A stretch of DNA of 33,736 bases, taken from positions 1 through 33,736 of the forward strand of contig JANNHP010000007.1 of assembly GCA_031404455.1 (NCBI GenBank), in the 5' to 3' direction. Shown piece by piece: positions 18,520 to 26,655 of the stretch; within the stretch, counting starts at the first letter, position 1; every line of letters starts with the position of its first letter. Position numbers and translations under genes: made by a program. A model generated the notes under the pieces. That model saw only the letters and a program-made list of their open reading frames with translations, ran no database searches and had not been told where the DNA came from. The DNA is from JANNHP01 sp031404455 (GTDB lineage Bacteria; Planctomycetota; JAJSAM01; JAJVHW01).

Positions 18520-19803
18520 ATGAAGAGCGCATGGACGGTGGGATGTCTCGTCGCGTTCGCGGGCGCGGCGCTCGCGGGCCCCCCGGCGGCGCCGGAGCAG
18601 CTCGCCTGGGCGCCGGGCCTCGCAGCGGCGCAGGAGGACGCGCGCCAGCGCAAGGTCCCGCTCCTCGTCGTCCTCAACATGGACGACGAGCGCGGCAACG
18701 ACCGGATGGTCGCCGAGATCTACACGGCGCCCGAGGTGCGCGCGGCGGCGAAGAAGTGCGCCGTCACGATCGCGTCGCTCGGCCGGCACGCGGCGGTCGA
18801 CGATCCGAAGCGCGGCTGCAAGGTGTGCTCGCGATTCGGTCTCGTCACGTGCGACGAGCACCGCGCGACGGAGAAGGTGCTGCGCGAGGAGTGGCTGAAG
18901 TGCGGGCCGAAGGACAACGTCGACAGTCCGCGTCACGTGTTCCGCGCGCCCGACGGACGTCTCCTCTTCGAGCGCGTCTGGACGCTCGAGGCAGAGGAGC
19001 TCCAGAAGCTGATCGATCGTGCCGTCGCCGCGTGCGCTCCCGAATCGCTCGCTGCGTGGGACACCACCGACGCGCGGCTGCGTCGCGCGTTCGAGCCGAT
19101 CGGCTGCGTGCGGTCGACGGCGCTGAAGGACCTCCTCGGCGCGAAGGACCCCGCCGTGGACGCGAAGCTCTTCGACCTCGCGCGGCACACCGACAGCGAC
19201 GACGCCGCGCGCGACGTGGTGCGCGCGATCGCCGCCGACATGACGCCGACGCGCTCCGAGGGCATGCGAAAGCTGCTCACCGCGCCCGCGGCGCCGGTCC
19301 GCATGCAGGCGGCGGCCGGCATCGCGGCGCTGAAGGAGAAGGACGCGTTCGACGTCCTCGCAGCCGCGTACGGCAAGGAGAAGTCCGCCGACGTGAAGTG
19401 CATGATGCTCCGAGCGCTCGCGGTCTCGGGAGGCGATCCCGTGAAGACGCGCGACATCGTGCTGAAGGCCGCGAAGTCGGGGGAAGGCCCCGTGCGGATC
19501 CACGGCGTGGTCGCTCTCGCCCCGTGGGCGAAGGAGGACGCCGTCGTCGACGCGATCCGGAAGTACCCGGCGAACGACAAGCTCCCCGAGAACCTGCGGG
19601 CCGCGGCCGCGTGGACCCTCGGTCTCTCGGGTCGCAAGGAGATCGCGCAGGATCTGAAGCCGCTCACCGAGGAGAAGACGGAGATCCTGAAGCGCGCGGC
19701 GCATGCGGCCATCGCCCGGCTGACGACGGGTTCGGAGGATCCGAACTACATGTACCTGCGCGCGTGGGTCGCGCCGCTCTCGGTGAGCCTCCCCGAGAAG
19801 TGA
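18520..19803 (+). CDS. Exported thioredoxin-fold-like protein with HEAT repeats
   Basis: The 427-residue protein starts MKSAWTVGCLVAFAGAALAG, a signal peptide. Residues 25-175 resemble a thioredoxin-like fold: AQEDARQRKVPLLVVLNMDD is the usual strand before the active site, and SPRHVFRAPDGRLLFERVW the usual later strand pair. The CxxC expected after the first strand is absent (MDDERGND). Instead a cysteine cluster Cys100, Cys103, Cys111 plus His114 lies further on. Residues about 200-410 are alpha-helical HEAT-type repeats (for example VRMQAAAGIAALKEKDAFDV). Similar two-part proteins are common in planctomycetes. A redox role is doubtful without the CxxC; metal binding by the cluster is possible. 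The cyclophilin gene follows 46 bases later on the same strand. Confidence 0.8.
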   Translation: MKSAWTVGCLVAFAGAALAGPPAAPEQLAWAPGLAAAQEDARQRKVPLLVVLNMDDERGNDRMVAEIYTAPEVRAAAKKCAVTIASLGRHAAVDDPKRGCKVCSRFGLVTCDEHRATEKVLREEWLKCGPKDNVDSPRHVFRAPDGRLLFERVWTLEAEELQKLIDRAVAACAPESLAAWDTTDARLRRAFEPIGCVRSTALKDLLGAKDPAVDAKLFDLARHTDSDDAARDVVRAIAADMTPTRSEGMRKLLTAPAAPVRMQAAAGIAALKEKDAFDVLAAAYGKEKSADVKCMMLRALAVSGGDPVKTRDIVLKAAKSGEGPVRIHGVVALAPWAKEDAVVDAIRKYPANDKLPENLRAAAAWTLGLSGRKEIAQDLKPLTEEKTEILKRAAHAAIARLTTGSEDPNYMYLRAWVAPLSVSLPEK

Positions 19804-19836
19804 GCCGCGGAGCGCGGGCACCGCAGCCGCGCCCCG

Positions 19837-19842
19837 TAGCAT
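19837..19842 (+). promoter_or_regulatory. Candidate -10 box for a leaderless cyclophilin transcript
   Basis: TAGCAT ends 7 bases before the ATG at 19850, the spacing expected if transcription starts at the A of that ATG. No Shine-Dalgarno is present. The box overlaps the alternative ATG at 19841, which argues against that start. Confidence 0.45.
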
Positions 19843-19849
19843 GGGGCGC

Positions 19850-21469
19850 ATGAGGAACACGAATCGACGCGCGGCGAGACGGAGCGCGGGTCTTGCCGTC
19901 GCCGCTCTGCTGCTCGCCTGCGCGCTCCCCGTGGTCCTCGCAGCGGACGAGGACGCCCGGTCGCCCGTCCCCGACCCGGCGGTGCGCGCTCCGGCGGTCG
20001 CGGAGCTGAGGAGAGAGCTCCGCGAGGAGCTGAAGTCGAAGGACCCGGAGGCGAAGCGGGCGCTCGCTCGGAAGCTGATCGAGCGAGCGAGGGCCGCCGA
20101 GGTGGACGCGGTGAAGCGCTACGTGCTCCTCGACGAAGCCGCGGCGCTCGCTGCGGAGGCCCGCGACGTCGGGCTCGCCCTCGACGCGACGAACCAGATC
20201 GCGGCCGCGTTCCGGGTGCAGGGTGCGGCGCGGGGGTTCGCGGCGGTCGACGCGATCACGCGCGGCACGAAGGAGACCGGCGCGCTCGCCGAGGCCGCGG
20301 TCGCGTGCGTCGACCTCACGGGAATGGCACTCGCCGAGGACGATCCGGCGACCGCCGGGAAGGCGATCGCGGCGGCGAAGTCGTTCGCGAAGACGGCGAA
20401 GCTCGGCGGACTCGTCGCACGCGCGGCGGAGATCGCTGAACTCGTGGCCGCGTTCAGGAAGGCGTCCGCGGCTGCCGAGGCTGCGCGCGCGGTCGTTGCG
20501 ACGTCACCCGACGATCCCGCCGCGCGCGAGGCGCTCGGCCGGTTCCTCGCGTTCGGCCGCGGACGGTGGGATGAAGGCCTCGCGCACCTCGCGAAGTCGG
20601 GCAACGCCACGCTCGCGGAACTCGCCGGGAAGGATCTCGCGCACGCAGAGGACGCGGCCGCGCGTAAGGCGCTCGCCGACGGATGGTGGGACGTCGCGCA
20701 GAAGGAGAAGGACCCGCTCGCGAGAGCGCGGATGCTCGCGCGCGCGGCGGCCGTCTACGAGGCGGAGCCCGCCGACGCCGACGCGAAGCGCGGGGCGCTC
20801 GTGAAGTCGCGACTCGCTGCCGTCACGTACACGGCGTGGGAACGCGGCGTCGCGCTGACGAAGGACTTCTCGAAGGACGGGCCGGTCAGCCTCGCCCTCG
20901 CGACGGTCCGCGCGTACATCGCGCAGCAGAAGGTCGACCGCGACGCCGACGGATGGCGCGTGAAGCTCCCGCGCTTCCCGGAGATCGCGTTCGGCCGCGG
21001 CGAGGAGTACCTCTGGCGCCTCGACACGAGCGAGGGCGCGATCACGCTCAGGTTCTTCACGGACACGGCGCCGAAGCACGTCGCCAACTTCCTCTACCTG
21101 ACCGAGCTCGGGTTCTTCGACGGACTCCTCTTCCACCGCGTCATCCCCGGCTTCATGGCGCAGGGCGGCTGCCCGAAGAAGGACGGCACCGGCGACCCGG
21201 GCTACACGTTCGCGTCGGAGTTCGAGGGCGGGAGGAAGCACGCCGGGCCAGGCGTGCTCTCCATGGCGAACACGGGCAAGCCCGGCTCCGACGGGTCGCA
21301 GTTCTTCATCACGTTCGTGGCGACTCCCGATCTCGACGGGAAGCACACCGTCTTCGGCGAGGTCGTGGACGGGATGGACGTGGTGAAGGTGCTCGAGGCC
21401 GCGGGCACGCCGGGCGGCACGCCGAAGAAGCCGCTCGTGATCGAGAGCGCGCGCGTCTCGCTGCGCTGA
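19850..21469 (+). CDS. Exported cyclophilin-type peptidyl-prolyl isomerase
   Basis: I prefer ATG 19850 (MRNTNRRAARRSAGLAVAAL, signal peptide ending near VLA-AD) over the in-frame ATG at 19841, because the -10 box overlaps the latter. Of 539 residues, about 36-380 are an alanine-rich helical region without a named family, perhaps a TPR-like or coiled scaffold. Residues about 385-539 are a full cyclophilin domain: FHRVIPGFMAQGG from about 428, GPGVLSMANTGKPGSDGSQF, and LDGKHTVFGEV. The Arg and Gln of the catalytic site (FHRV, FMAQGG) are present, so it should catalyse proline isomerisation in the periplasm and help fold the large exported beta proteins encoded nearby. The gene ends at a strong hairpin shared with the convergent propeller gene. 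Confidence 0.9.
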   Translation: MRNTNRRAARRSAGLAVAALLLACALPVVLAADEDARSPVPDPAVRAPAVAELRRELREELKSKDPEAKRALARKLIERARAAEVDAVKRYVLLDEAAALAAEARDVGLALDATNQIAAAFRVQGAARGFAAVDAITRGTKETGALAEAAVACVDLTGMALAEDDPATAGKAIAAAKSFAKTAKLGGLVARAAEIAELVAAFRKASAAAEAARAVVATSPDDPAAREALGRFLAFGRGRWDEGLAHLAKSGNATLAELAGKDLAHAEDAAARKALADGWWDVAQKEKDPLARARMLARAAAVYEAEPADADAKRGALVKSRLAAVTYTAWERGVALTKDFSKDGPVSLALATVRAYIAQQKVDRDADGWRVKLPRFPEIAFGRGEEYLWRLDTSEGAITLRFFTDTAPKHVANFLYLTELGFFDGLLFHRVIPGFMAQGGCPKKDGTGDPGYTFASEFEGGRKHAGPGVLSMANTGKPGSDGSQFFITFVATPDLDGKHTVFGEVVDGMDVVKVLEAAGTPGGTPKKPLVIESARVSLR

Positions 21470-21496
21470 CGCGCCGCCGGCGGGGCCGGCGGCGCG
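21470..21496. terminator. 12-bp bidirectional hairpin terminator
   Basis: CGCGCCGCCGGC (21470-21481) pairs perfectly with GCCGGCGGCGCG (21485-21496) around a GGG loop. It begins at the base after the cyclophilin stop and lies 18 bases from the stop of the convergent gene. Its strength and position make it the clearest terminator in the window, although it has no U-tract. Confidence 0.6.
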
Positions 21497-21514
21497 ATCA
21501 TCGGCCTCGTCAGT

Positions 21515-24500
21515 TCACTTCCAGTCCCAGACGCGCAGCCGCTCGCTGCTCGGGCTGGTCGACGGGGTCGATTCGGTGAGCAGGATGAGGCTCAGCACCG
21601 AGTTGCCCGTGATGTCGCCGAGGAGGATGTCCCTCGATTCGCCCGTGTCCACGGACGTCAGGGGCAGGAAGTCGTTGGAGATGGCGAAGTGCAGCGCGCC
21701 GTCACCACGCAGCAGGCGCGTCCGGCGGACGGCGTTCCCGGAGCTGTTCGTGAGCGCCTCGGTGGTGCCCACGAGGATGTCGAGGTTGCCGTCGCCGTCG
21801 ACGTCGCGCACGGCGAGAGCCGAGCCTCTCAGGTTGTCGTCGGCCGTCCCCGAGAGCGGGACGGTGGGCAGCGCAGACGAACTCACGTCGGTGAAACTCG
21901 ATCCGGTGTTCTGCAGGATGCGCAGCGCGCGCGTCGAGCTCGACCCTCCGCTCAGCGTCTGCGCGCTCAGGATGACGAGGTCGTTCGCGCCGTCGTTGTC
22001 GAGGTCGATGAGTTCCACGCGGTTGCCCTGCCAGAACTCCGGCGACGATCCGGACGGCATCCAGGAGGAGGTCTGATCGCTGAAGAACCCGTAGCCGTCG
22101 TTGATCAGGATCTGCGTCGCGACGCGCGCGCTGTCGTTGCCGTAGCGCATGCCGTACGGCGTGGTCGAGTTGGGGCTGTCCCACGTCACGACCATGTCCA
22201 GCGACGCGGCTGCGTCGCCGTCGATGTCGCCGAGCTTGATGTCGCGGCCCGGGAACGCCGGAGAGTACGAGGCGTAGTTCGACGACCCGCAGAGCGGGAC
22301 GCGCGGGAACGTCACGTCCAGGAAGCCGCTGTAGCCCTGGTTGTCGAAGACGCGCGTGGCCGACGTGTACTGGTACCGGGGGCGCGCGTAGGTGTAGACG
22401 TTCCCGTTGTAGCTGTAGTACGTGTACGTGTACCGGTGGGAGTACGCGTTGGCGTCGTAGTAGGCGCCCGGCGTGAACGTGACGTAGGCGGGATTGCTGT
22501 AGACCGCTCCGCGGCGAGTGCGGTCCGAAGCCATCACGAAGTCCGCGTCGCCGTCGCTGTCGAGGTCGCCGATCGCGAGGGCCGTGGCGTTTCCCGAGCC
22601 GTAGGACTGGCGGTAGAGGTAGTACGAGCCGCCGTACGAGTTCGTCAACGTGACGGCCGACGTCCGCTTGCGCGGCGAGTAGGTGCTGAGCGAGAAGGTT
22701 CCGCTCCCGTCGTTCGTGAAGAGGCGCCCCTCGAGGTAGTAGTAGGAGTAGTAGCCGGCCGACCAGGTGAAGATCTGCCGGCTCGCGATCAGGATGTCCT
22801 GGTCGGAGTCGCCGTCGAGGTCGCCGATGGAGATCGCGTCGGCCTGGTACCGGTCGCCGTTGCTGCGGTTGGTGGTCGGGAACCGCGAGCTGGTCACGTC
22901 GGTGAGCCTGCTGCTCCCGCCGAAGAAGAGCCTCGTGAACTCCCTGCGCGAGCCGAGCGGGTAGTAGCTGTAGTTCGTGTTGTAGTTCGACGTGATCACG
23001 AGGTCGTCGGCCGCGCCGTCGTTGTCGAGGTCGCCGATCGCCCCGCGCCGCGAGAGCAGGTTGTCCGTGCTCGTCGTGCCCGGCGAGCGGTTGCCGGTCT
23101 CGTTGCCGAAGCCGACGTTCGTCAGGGCGTTCGAGGTCGCGAACTGGCCGACGAGGTCGGCGATGCGCGTCGTCACCACGCCGAAGGCGCCCGCGGGCGC
23201 CGTGAAGCGGATCTGCGTGGACGTCTGCGAGGTGATGGTCGCGGACACGCCGCCGAGCGTCGCCGTGTTGCTCGCGACAAACCCGGTGCCGGCCACCGTG
23301 ATGGTCGCGCCGCCGCCGGCCGCGATGTGCGTCGAGTCGGTTCGGGGGCCGGCCGTCGCCGTCACGCTCGTGATCGTCGGCGCTCCCTGGACGGTGAAGT
23401 TGGGTCCGTTCGCGACCGTGCCGAACCGATCGATCAGCGACACCGTGTAAGAGCCCGCCGCGATGGCGGGCGTCACGAAGCGGCGCGACGTCGCGCTGAG
23501 GAACGTGGACGTGATGTTCGCGCCGTTGAAGCGGAGCTGATCCGTCGATTCGAACAGCGATCCGGTGATCGTGACGGTCGTGCCGCCGGCGACCGCGCCG
23601 TACGGCGGCGAGTAGGGCGTCGACGCGAAGGCCGGCGGGTCCTTGATCGGGAAGGTCGGCCCGTTGGCGACCGCTCCGAAGCGGTCCACGAGCGCGACGG
23701 GATAGTTGCCGGCGACGGACAGGGACGTGACGAAACGGCGCGTCGTCGAGTTGACGAAGGTCGAGGAGATGTCGGCGCCGTTGAAGCGGAGCTGGTCCTG
23801 CACCTCGAAGTTCGTCCCCGTGATCGTGACCGTGGTGCCGCCCGCGGTCGTCGCGACGATGGGCGAATACGGCGTCGCCGCGAACGTCGGCGGGTCCTTG
23901 AACGTGAGGTTCGGCCCGGTGCCGACCAGTCCGAAGCGGTCGATGAGCGACAGCGAGTAGGCGCCGGTGGCCATGGCGGGCGTGACGAACCGCCGCGTCG
24001 TCGCGTTGACGAACGTGGAGGTGATGTTCGAGCCGTTGAAGCGGAGCTGGTCCTGCGCCTCGAAGTTGCTGCCCGTGATCGTGATCGTCGCGCCGCCGGC
24101 CGTCGGCGAAGAGAGCGGCGAGTACGGGTTGGCCGCGAACGCCGGCGGGTCCTTGATCGGCAAGACCGGGCCCGCGACGACGGTGCCGAGGCGGTCGGTG
24201 AGCGACACCGAGTAGAGGCCGGTGGCGAGTGCGGGCGTCACGAACGTGCGCGTCGTCGCGTTGACGTACGTCGAGGTGCGGTTGACGCCGTTGAACTGGA
24301 GCTGGTCGACCGACTCGAAGGCGCTTCCCGTGATCGTGATCGTGACGCCGCCCGCCGTGGGCGAGTACACGGGCGCGTAGGGCGAAGCCGCGAACGCCGG
24401 CGGGTCCTTCATCTGGAAGTTCGGCCCGGTCGTGGAGAGCCCGAACCGGTCGACGAGCCTCACCGAGTAGCCGCCGGTCGTCTTCGCGGGCGTGACGAAC

Positions 24501-25954
24501 GTGCGCGTCGTCGAGTTGACGAACGTGGAGGCGAGGGCGACGCCGTCGAAGAAGAGCTGATCCGTCGGCTCGAACTCGCTGCCGGTGATCGTGATCGTGG
24601 TGCCGCCGGCGAGCGGCGCGGCGAAGGGCGCGTACGGAGCTGCAGCGAAGGCGGGCGGGAGCTTGTACTCGTAGGAGAACGGCGAGGTTGCGATCCGGAA
24701 GAACTCGTCCTCCAGCGTGACCGACACGAAGCCGACCGGGTTCGGCGGCGTCACGAGCGTGATGTGCGTCGGGTCGACTACGACCACGCTGGTCGCCACC
24801 TGGATGCCGAAGCGGACGACCTGCCCCGCCGTGAAGCCCGTGCCGACGAGCGTGAGCGCCTCGCCGCCGACCCTCGGACCGCCCGGGTCGTACTGGTTCG
24901 TCGCGTTCCTGATGTCCGAGATCGTCGGCATCGGCACGTAGAAGAAGTACCCGGTGCGCACCGAAGCCTGACCGTCGGCCTGGACGACCGCGACGTCCAC
25001 CACGGAGCCTGGTGTCCCGGCCGGGACCACGACGTCGATCGTCGTGCCGTCCGGAGTCACGGCGACGTTCGTGCCCGGCACGCCGCCGAAGAACACCTGG
25101 GGAACCGGGTTCGTCGGGAAGCCCGAGCCGGAGAGGCGGGCGATGAGTCCGGTGTCGCCCCGGATCTGGGTTCCTCGCACGGCCAGGAAGGGCTCGTTCG
25201 GGGAGACCGCGACGGCCGACTTGCTCTTGGGCCGGGCCTTAGGGGTGACCTTCGTCGTCACCTTGTAGGTGCTCTCGCCCGCGGGGATCGACAGCGTCAC
25301 CGTGTAGGGACCGTCGCCCGCGTGCAGCGTGAGCCCCGTCAGCTTCGAGGAGCCGTTCTTGTCGACCGGCGTGGCGCCGGCGGACTTGATCGCGCCCGCG
25401 GGGTCCCTCACGGCTCCGATGTGTACGGGCGTGTCGCCCTTCCCCCAGGTCACCGTCACGTCGAGGAGGGCTCCGTCGATTCCCTCCACGATCACGTCGC
25501 GAGTCAGAGGGTCGGAGCCGCCGAGATGCTGCTTCGTCAGCTTGCTCTCGGGTGCCGCCACCACCTTGAAACTGATCGTGTAGGCGCCCTGCGTGCCGTT
25601 CCTGCCCGCGACGCGGACCGCCCAGATCCCGGTGGAGGGGATCTCGAACTTGTTGAGCGTGACGGTCGTGCCGCCCTTCTTCTCGACGACGACGGGGGCG
25701 GAGACGGTCCCGTCGGGGGCGACGAGATTGAGGATCGGGAGGAGGGGGGACGACGGGCTTGCGGTCACCGTGACGGTCAGCTTCTCGCCCGCGACGAGCG
25801 GGGCAACGAAGTCGTCAGCGTCCTCGAGCGGGTTGACGTTGTCGATGCTCGTCGAGTACGAGTTCGCCCCGAAGGGCGGGCCGTAGGTGTCCGAGAGACC
25901 CGGCGCGGCCCAAGCTGCGACGGCCAGCAACGCGACTGCAAGGCGACGGAACAT
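21515..25954 (-). CDS. Large exported IPT/TIG-repeat and FG-GAP beta-propeller protein
   Basis: The 1479-residue protein starts MFRRLAVALLAVAAWAAPGL, a signal peptide, with GGAGGG before the ATG. Residues about 40-130 are a PPC-like beta domain related to the tail of the S8 protease here (compare PLVAGEKLTVTV with GLVAGDKLSLKL). Eight IPT/TIG domains follow: two diverged, five almost identical 85-residue copies (AGGTTITITGSxFE, DQLRFNG, TSTFVNATTRRFVTPA), then one diverged. The C-terminal about 490 residues hold seven FG-GAP/VCBS motifs such as GDLDNDGAADDL, GDLDGDSDQDIL and RDVDGDGNLDIL, which should form a seven-bladed calcium-binding propeller. A surface adhesion or glycan-binding role is the usual guess; no enzyme motif is seen. 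A tyrosine/serine-rich insert of about 60 residues lies within the propeller. Confidence 0.9.
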   Translation of the reverse strand: MFRRLAVALLAVAAWAAPGLSDTYGPPFGANSYSTSIDNVNPLEDADDFVAPLVAGEKLTVTVTASPSSPLLPILNLVAPDGTVSAPVVVEKKGGTTVTLNKFEIPSTGIWAVRVAGRNGTQGAYTISFKVVAAPESKLTKQHLGGSDPLTRDVIVEGIDGALLDVTVTWGKGDTPVHIGAVRDPAGAIKSAGATPVDKNGSSKLTGLTLHAGDGPYTVTLSIPAGESTYKVTTKVTPKARPKSKSAVAVSPNEPFLAVRGTQIRGDTGLIARLSGSGFPTNPVPQVFFGGVPGTNVAVTPDGTTIDVVVPAGTPGSVVDVAVVQADGQASVRTGYFFYVPMPTISDIRNATNQYDPGGPRVGGEALTLVGTGFTAGQVVRFGIQVATSVVVVDPTHITLVTPPNPVGFVSVTLEDEFFRIATSPFSYEYKLPPAFAAAPYAPFAAPLAGGTTITITGSEFEPTDQLFFDGVALASTFVNSTTRTFVTPAKTTGGYSVRLVDRFGLSTTGPNFQMKDPPAFAASPYAPVYSPTAGGVTITITGSAFESVDQLQFNGVNRTSTYVNATTRTFVTPALATGLYSVSLTDRLGTVVAGPVLPIKDPPAFAANPYSPLSSPTAGGATITITGSNFEAQDQLRFNGSNITSTFVNATTRRFVTPAMATGAYSLSLIDRFGLVGTGPNLTFKDPPTFAATPYSPIVATTAGGTTVTITGTNFEVQDQLRFNGADISSTFVNSTTRRFVTSLSVAGNYPVALVDRFGAVANGPTFPIKDPPAFASTPYSPPYGAVAGGTTVTITGSLFESTDQLRFNGANITSTFLSATSRRFVTPAIAAGSYTVSLIDRFGTVANGPNFTVQGAPTITSVTATAGPRTDSTHIAAGGGATITVAGTGFVASNTATLGGVSATITSQTSTQIRFTAPAGAFGVVTTRIADLVGQFATSNALTNVGFGNETGNRSPGTTSTDNLLSRRGAIGDLDNDGAADDLVITSNYNTNYSYYPLGSRREFTRLFFGGSSRLTDVTSSRFPTTNRSNGDRYQADAISIGDLDGDSDQDILIASRQIFTWSAGYYSYYYLEGRLFTNDGSGTFSLSTYSPRKRTSAVTLTNSYGGSYYLYRQSYGSGNATALAIGDLDSDGDADFVMASDRTRRGAVYSNPAYVTFTPGAYYDANAYSHRYTYTYYSYNGNVYTYARPRYQYTSATRVFDNQGYSGFLDVTFPRVPLCGSSNYASYSPAFPGRDIKLGDIDGDAAASLDMVVTWDSPNSTTPYGMRYGNDSARVATQILINDGYGFFSDQTSSWMPSGSSPEFWQGNRVELIDLDNDGANDLVILSAQTLSGGSSSTRALRILQNTGSSFTDVSSSALPTVPLSGTADDNLRGSALAVRDVDGDGNLDILVGTTEALTNSSGNAVRRTRLLRGDGALHFAISNDFLPLTSVDTGESRDILLGDITGNSVLSLILLTESTPSTSPSSERLRVWDWK
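23385..24660 (-). repeat. Five 255-bp in-frame tandem repeats (IPT/TIG units)
   Basis: A marker ending GGCGGGTCCTTG (or its variant) recurs with its cgggt core at 23636, 23891, 24146 and 24401, and as cggga at 24656. That is exactly 255 bases apart, with no indel between the five copies. DNA similarity is high, pointing to recent amplification. Confidence 0.85.
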
Positions 25955-25988
25955 CGTGAATCCCTCCGAGAGTCGTAATCAATCCAGG

Positions 25989-25994
25989 ACTTTA
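25989..25994 (-). promoter_or_regulatory. Candidate -10 box of the propeller gene
   Basis: TAAAGT on the reverse strand lies 34 bases before the ATG at 25954, leaving a leader of about 28 nt with GGAGGG inside. It stands out in an otherwise GC-rich stretch. Confidence 0.45.
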
Positions 25995-26052
25995 ATCGCC
26001 CGGGGCGGTCCGTGGCCACGAGAAGTTGGGCCGTGCAGACGGCGACGGCCCC

Positions 26053-26066
26053 GTGACGTGGATCAC
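26053..26066. promoter_or_regulatory. Crp/Fnr-type palindrome in a divergent promoter region
   Basis: GTGA-CGTGGA-TCAC is a perfect 4+4 inverted repeat with 6-base spacing, flanked by C and G. It matches the GTGA-N6-TCAC core of Crp-family sites. It is centred about 72 bases before the presumed start site of the CBS gene and about 77 before that of the propeller gene, a typical distance for activation. The Crp/Fnr protein at 17039 is a candidate binder; that link is inference. Confidence 0.45.
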
Positions 26067-26095
26067 GCGAAGCGCCGGGTCGATGCAGACGGGGG

Positions 26096-26125
26096 TTACG
26101 GCGACCGGCCGGGACGCCCTAGACT
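26096..26125 (+). promoter_or_regulatory. Candidate promoter of the CBS-pair gene
   Basis: TTACGG (26096-26101) and TAGACT (26120-26125) are 18 bases apart. The presumed start site near 26132 leaves a leader of about 33 nt with AGGGAGA before the ATG at 26165. Confidence 0.45.
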
Positions 26126-26164
26126 GGCGGTCGATCGAGCGAATCCACAAGGGAGACATCCACC

Positions 26165-26599
26165 ATGCGAGTCGTCAATCTGGCGCAGTGCCCGCCCCCG
26201 AGCGTCCGGCCGGACGCGACCGTGCTCGAGGCGGTGCGGATCATGGAGCGGGCGAACGTCGGAGCCGCTGCGGTGATGCAGGACGGCGATCTCGTGGGCG
26301 TCGTCTCGGAGCGTGACGTGATGCTCAGGGTGGTCGCCGCCAGGCTCGATCCCGAGACGACGCCGGTGAGCGCGGTGATGACGAAGGGCGTCAAGACCGT
26401 GAGGCCCGACTGCGAGGCGGACGAGGCGCTCGCGGTCATGGTGTCGAACCACATCCGGCACGTCCTGCTCGTCAACGACAGGGGCTCGGTCGTGGGGCTC
26501 GCGTCGTCCCGGGACCTCTTCCAGGCCCAGGTCGAATCGCTCGGCGACCAGGTCCATACGCTCGAAGCGTACGCCGGCAACGACAACCGCGGCGGCTAG
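26165..26599 (+). CDS. CBS-domain pair protein
   Basis: The 144-residue protein is almost entirely two CBS motifs. CBS1 (about 8-60) includes VRPDATVLEAVRIMERANVG and GVVSERDVML. CBS2 (about 72-128) includes VRPDCEADEALAVMVSNHIR and GLASSRDLF. Such stand-alone pairs form discs that bind AMP, ATP or NAD(H) and report energy or redox state, or tune a partner enzyme. No DNA-binding or enzyme domain is attached. AGGGAGA precedes the ATG. It is divergent from the propeller gene and convergent with the oxidoreductase cluster; a Crp-type site lies upstream. Placing an energy sensor beside the Kor/Nfn cluster is suggestive but not proof of a shared role. Confidence 0.9.
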   Translation: MRVVNLAQCPPPSVRPDATVLEAVRIMERANVGAAAVMQDGDLVGVVSERDVMLRVVAARLDPETTPVSAVMTKGVKTVRPDCEADEALAVMVSNHIRHVLLVNDRGSVVGLASSRDLFQAQVESLGDQVHTLEAYAGNDNRGG

Positions 26600-26655
26600 G
26601 AGTCCGACCGCCTGCAATTCCGCTCGAGCGAGACCTGACGCCGGACGGACTCCTA
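26597..26655. terminator. Inverted repeat containing the stop codons of two convergent genes
   Basis: TAGGAGTCCG (26597-26606) is perfectly complementary to CGGACTCCTA (26646-26655). The outermost TAG of each arm is the stop codon of the CBS gene and of the ferredoxin-fusion gene respectively. A CGCTCGAGCG palindrome sits in the 39-base loop and can form an inner stem. This is likely a bidirectional terminator. Confidence 0.5.

Noticed and set aside
19841..19849. Alternative ATG three codons upstream for the cyclophilin
   Set aside because: It overlaps the TAGCAT box, and the next ATG fits a leaderless start and a better signal peptide.
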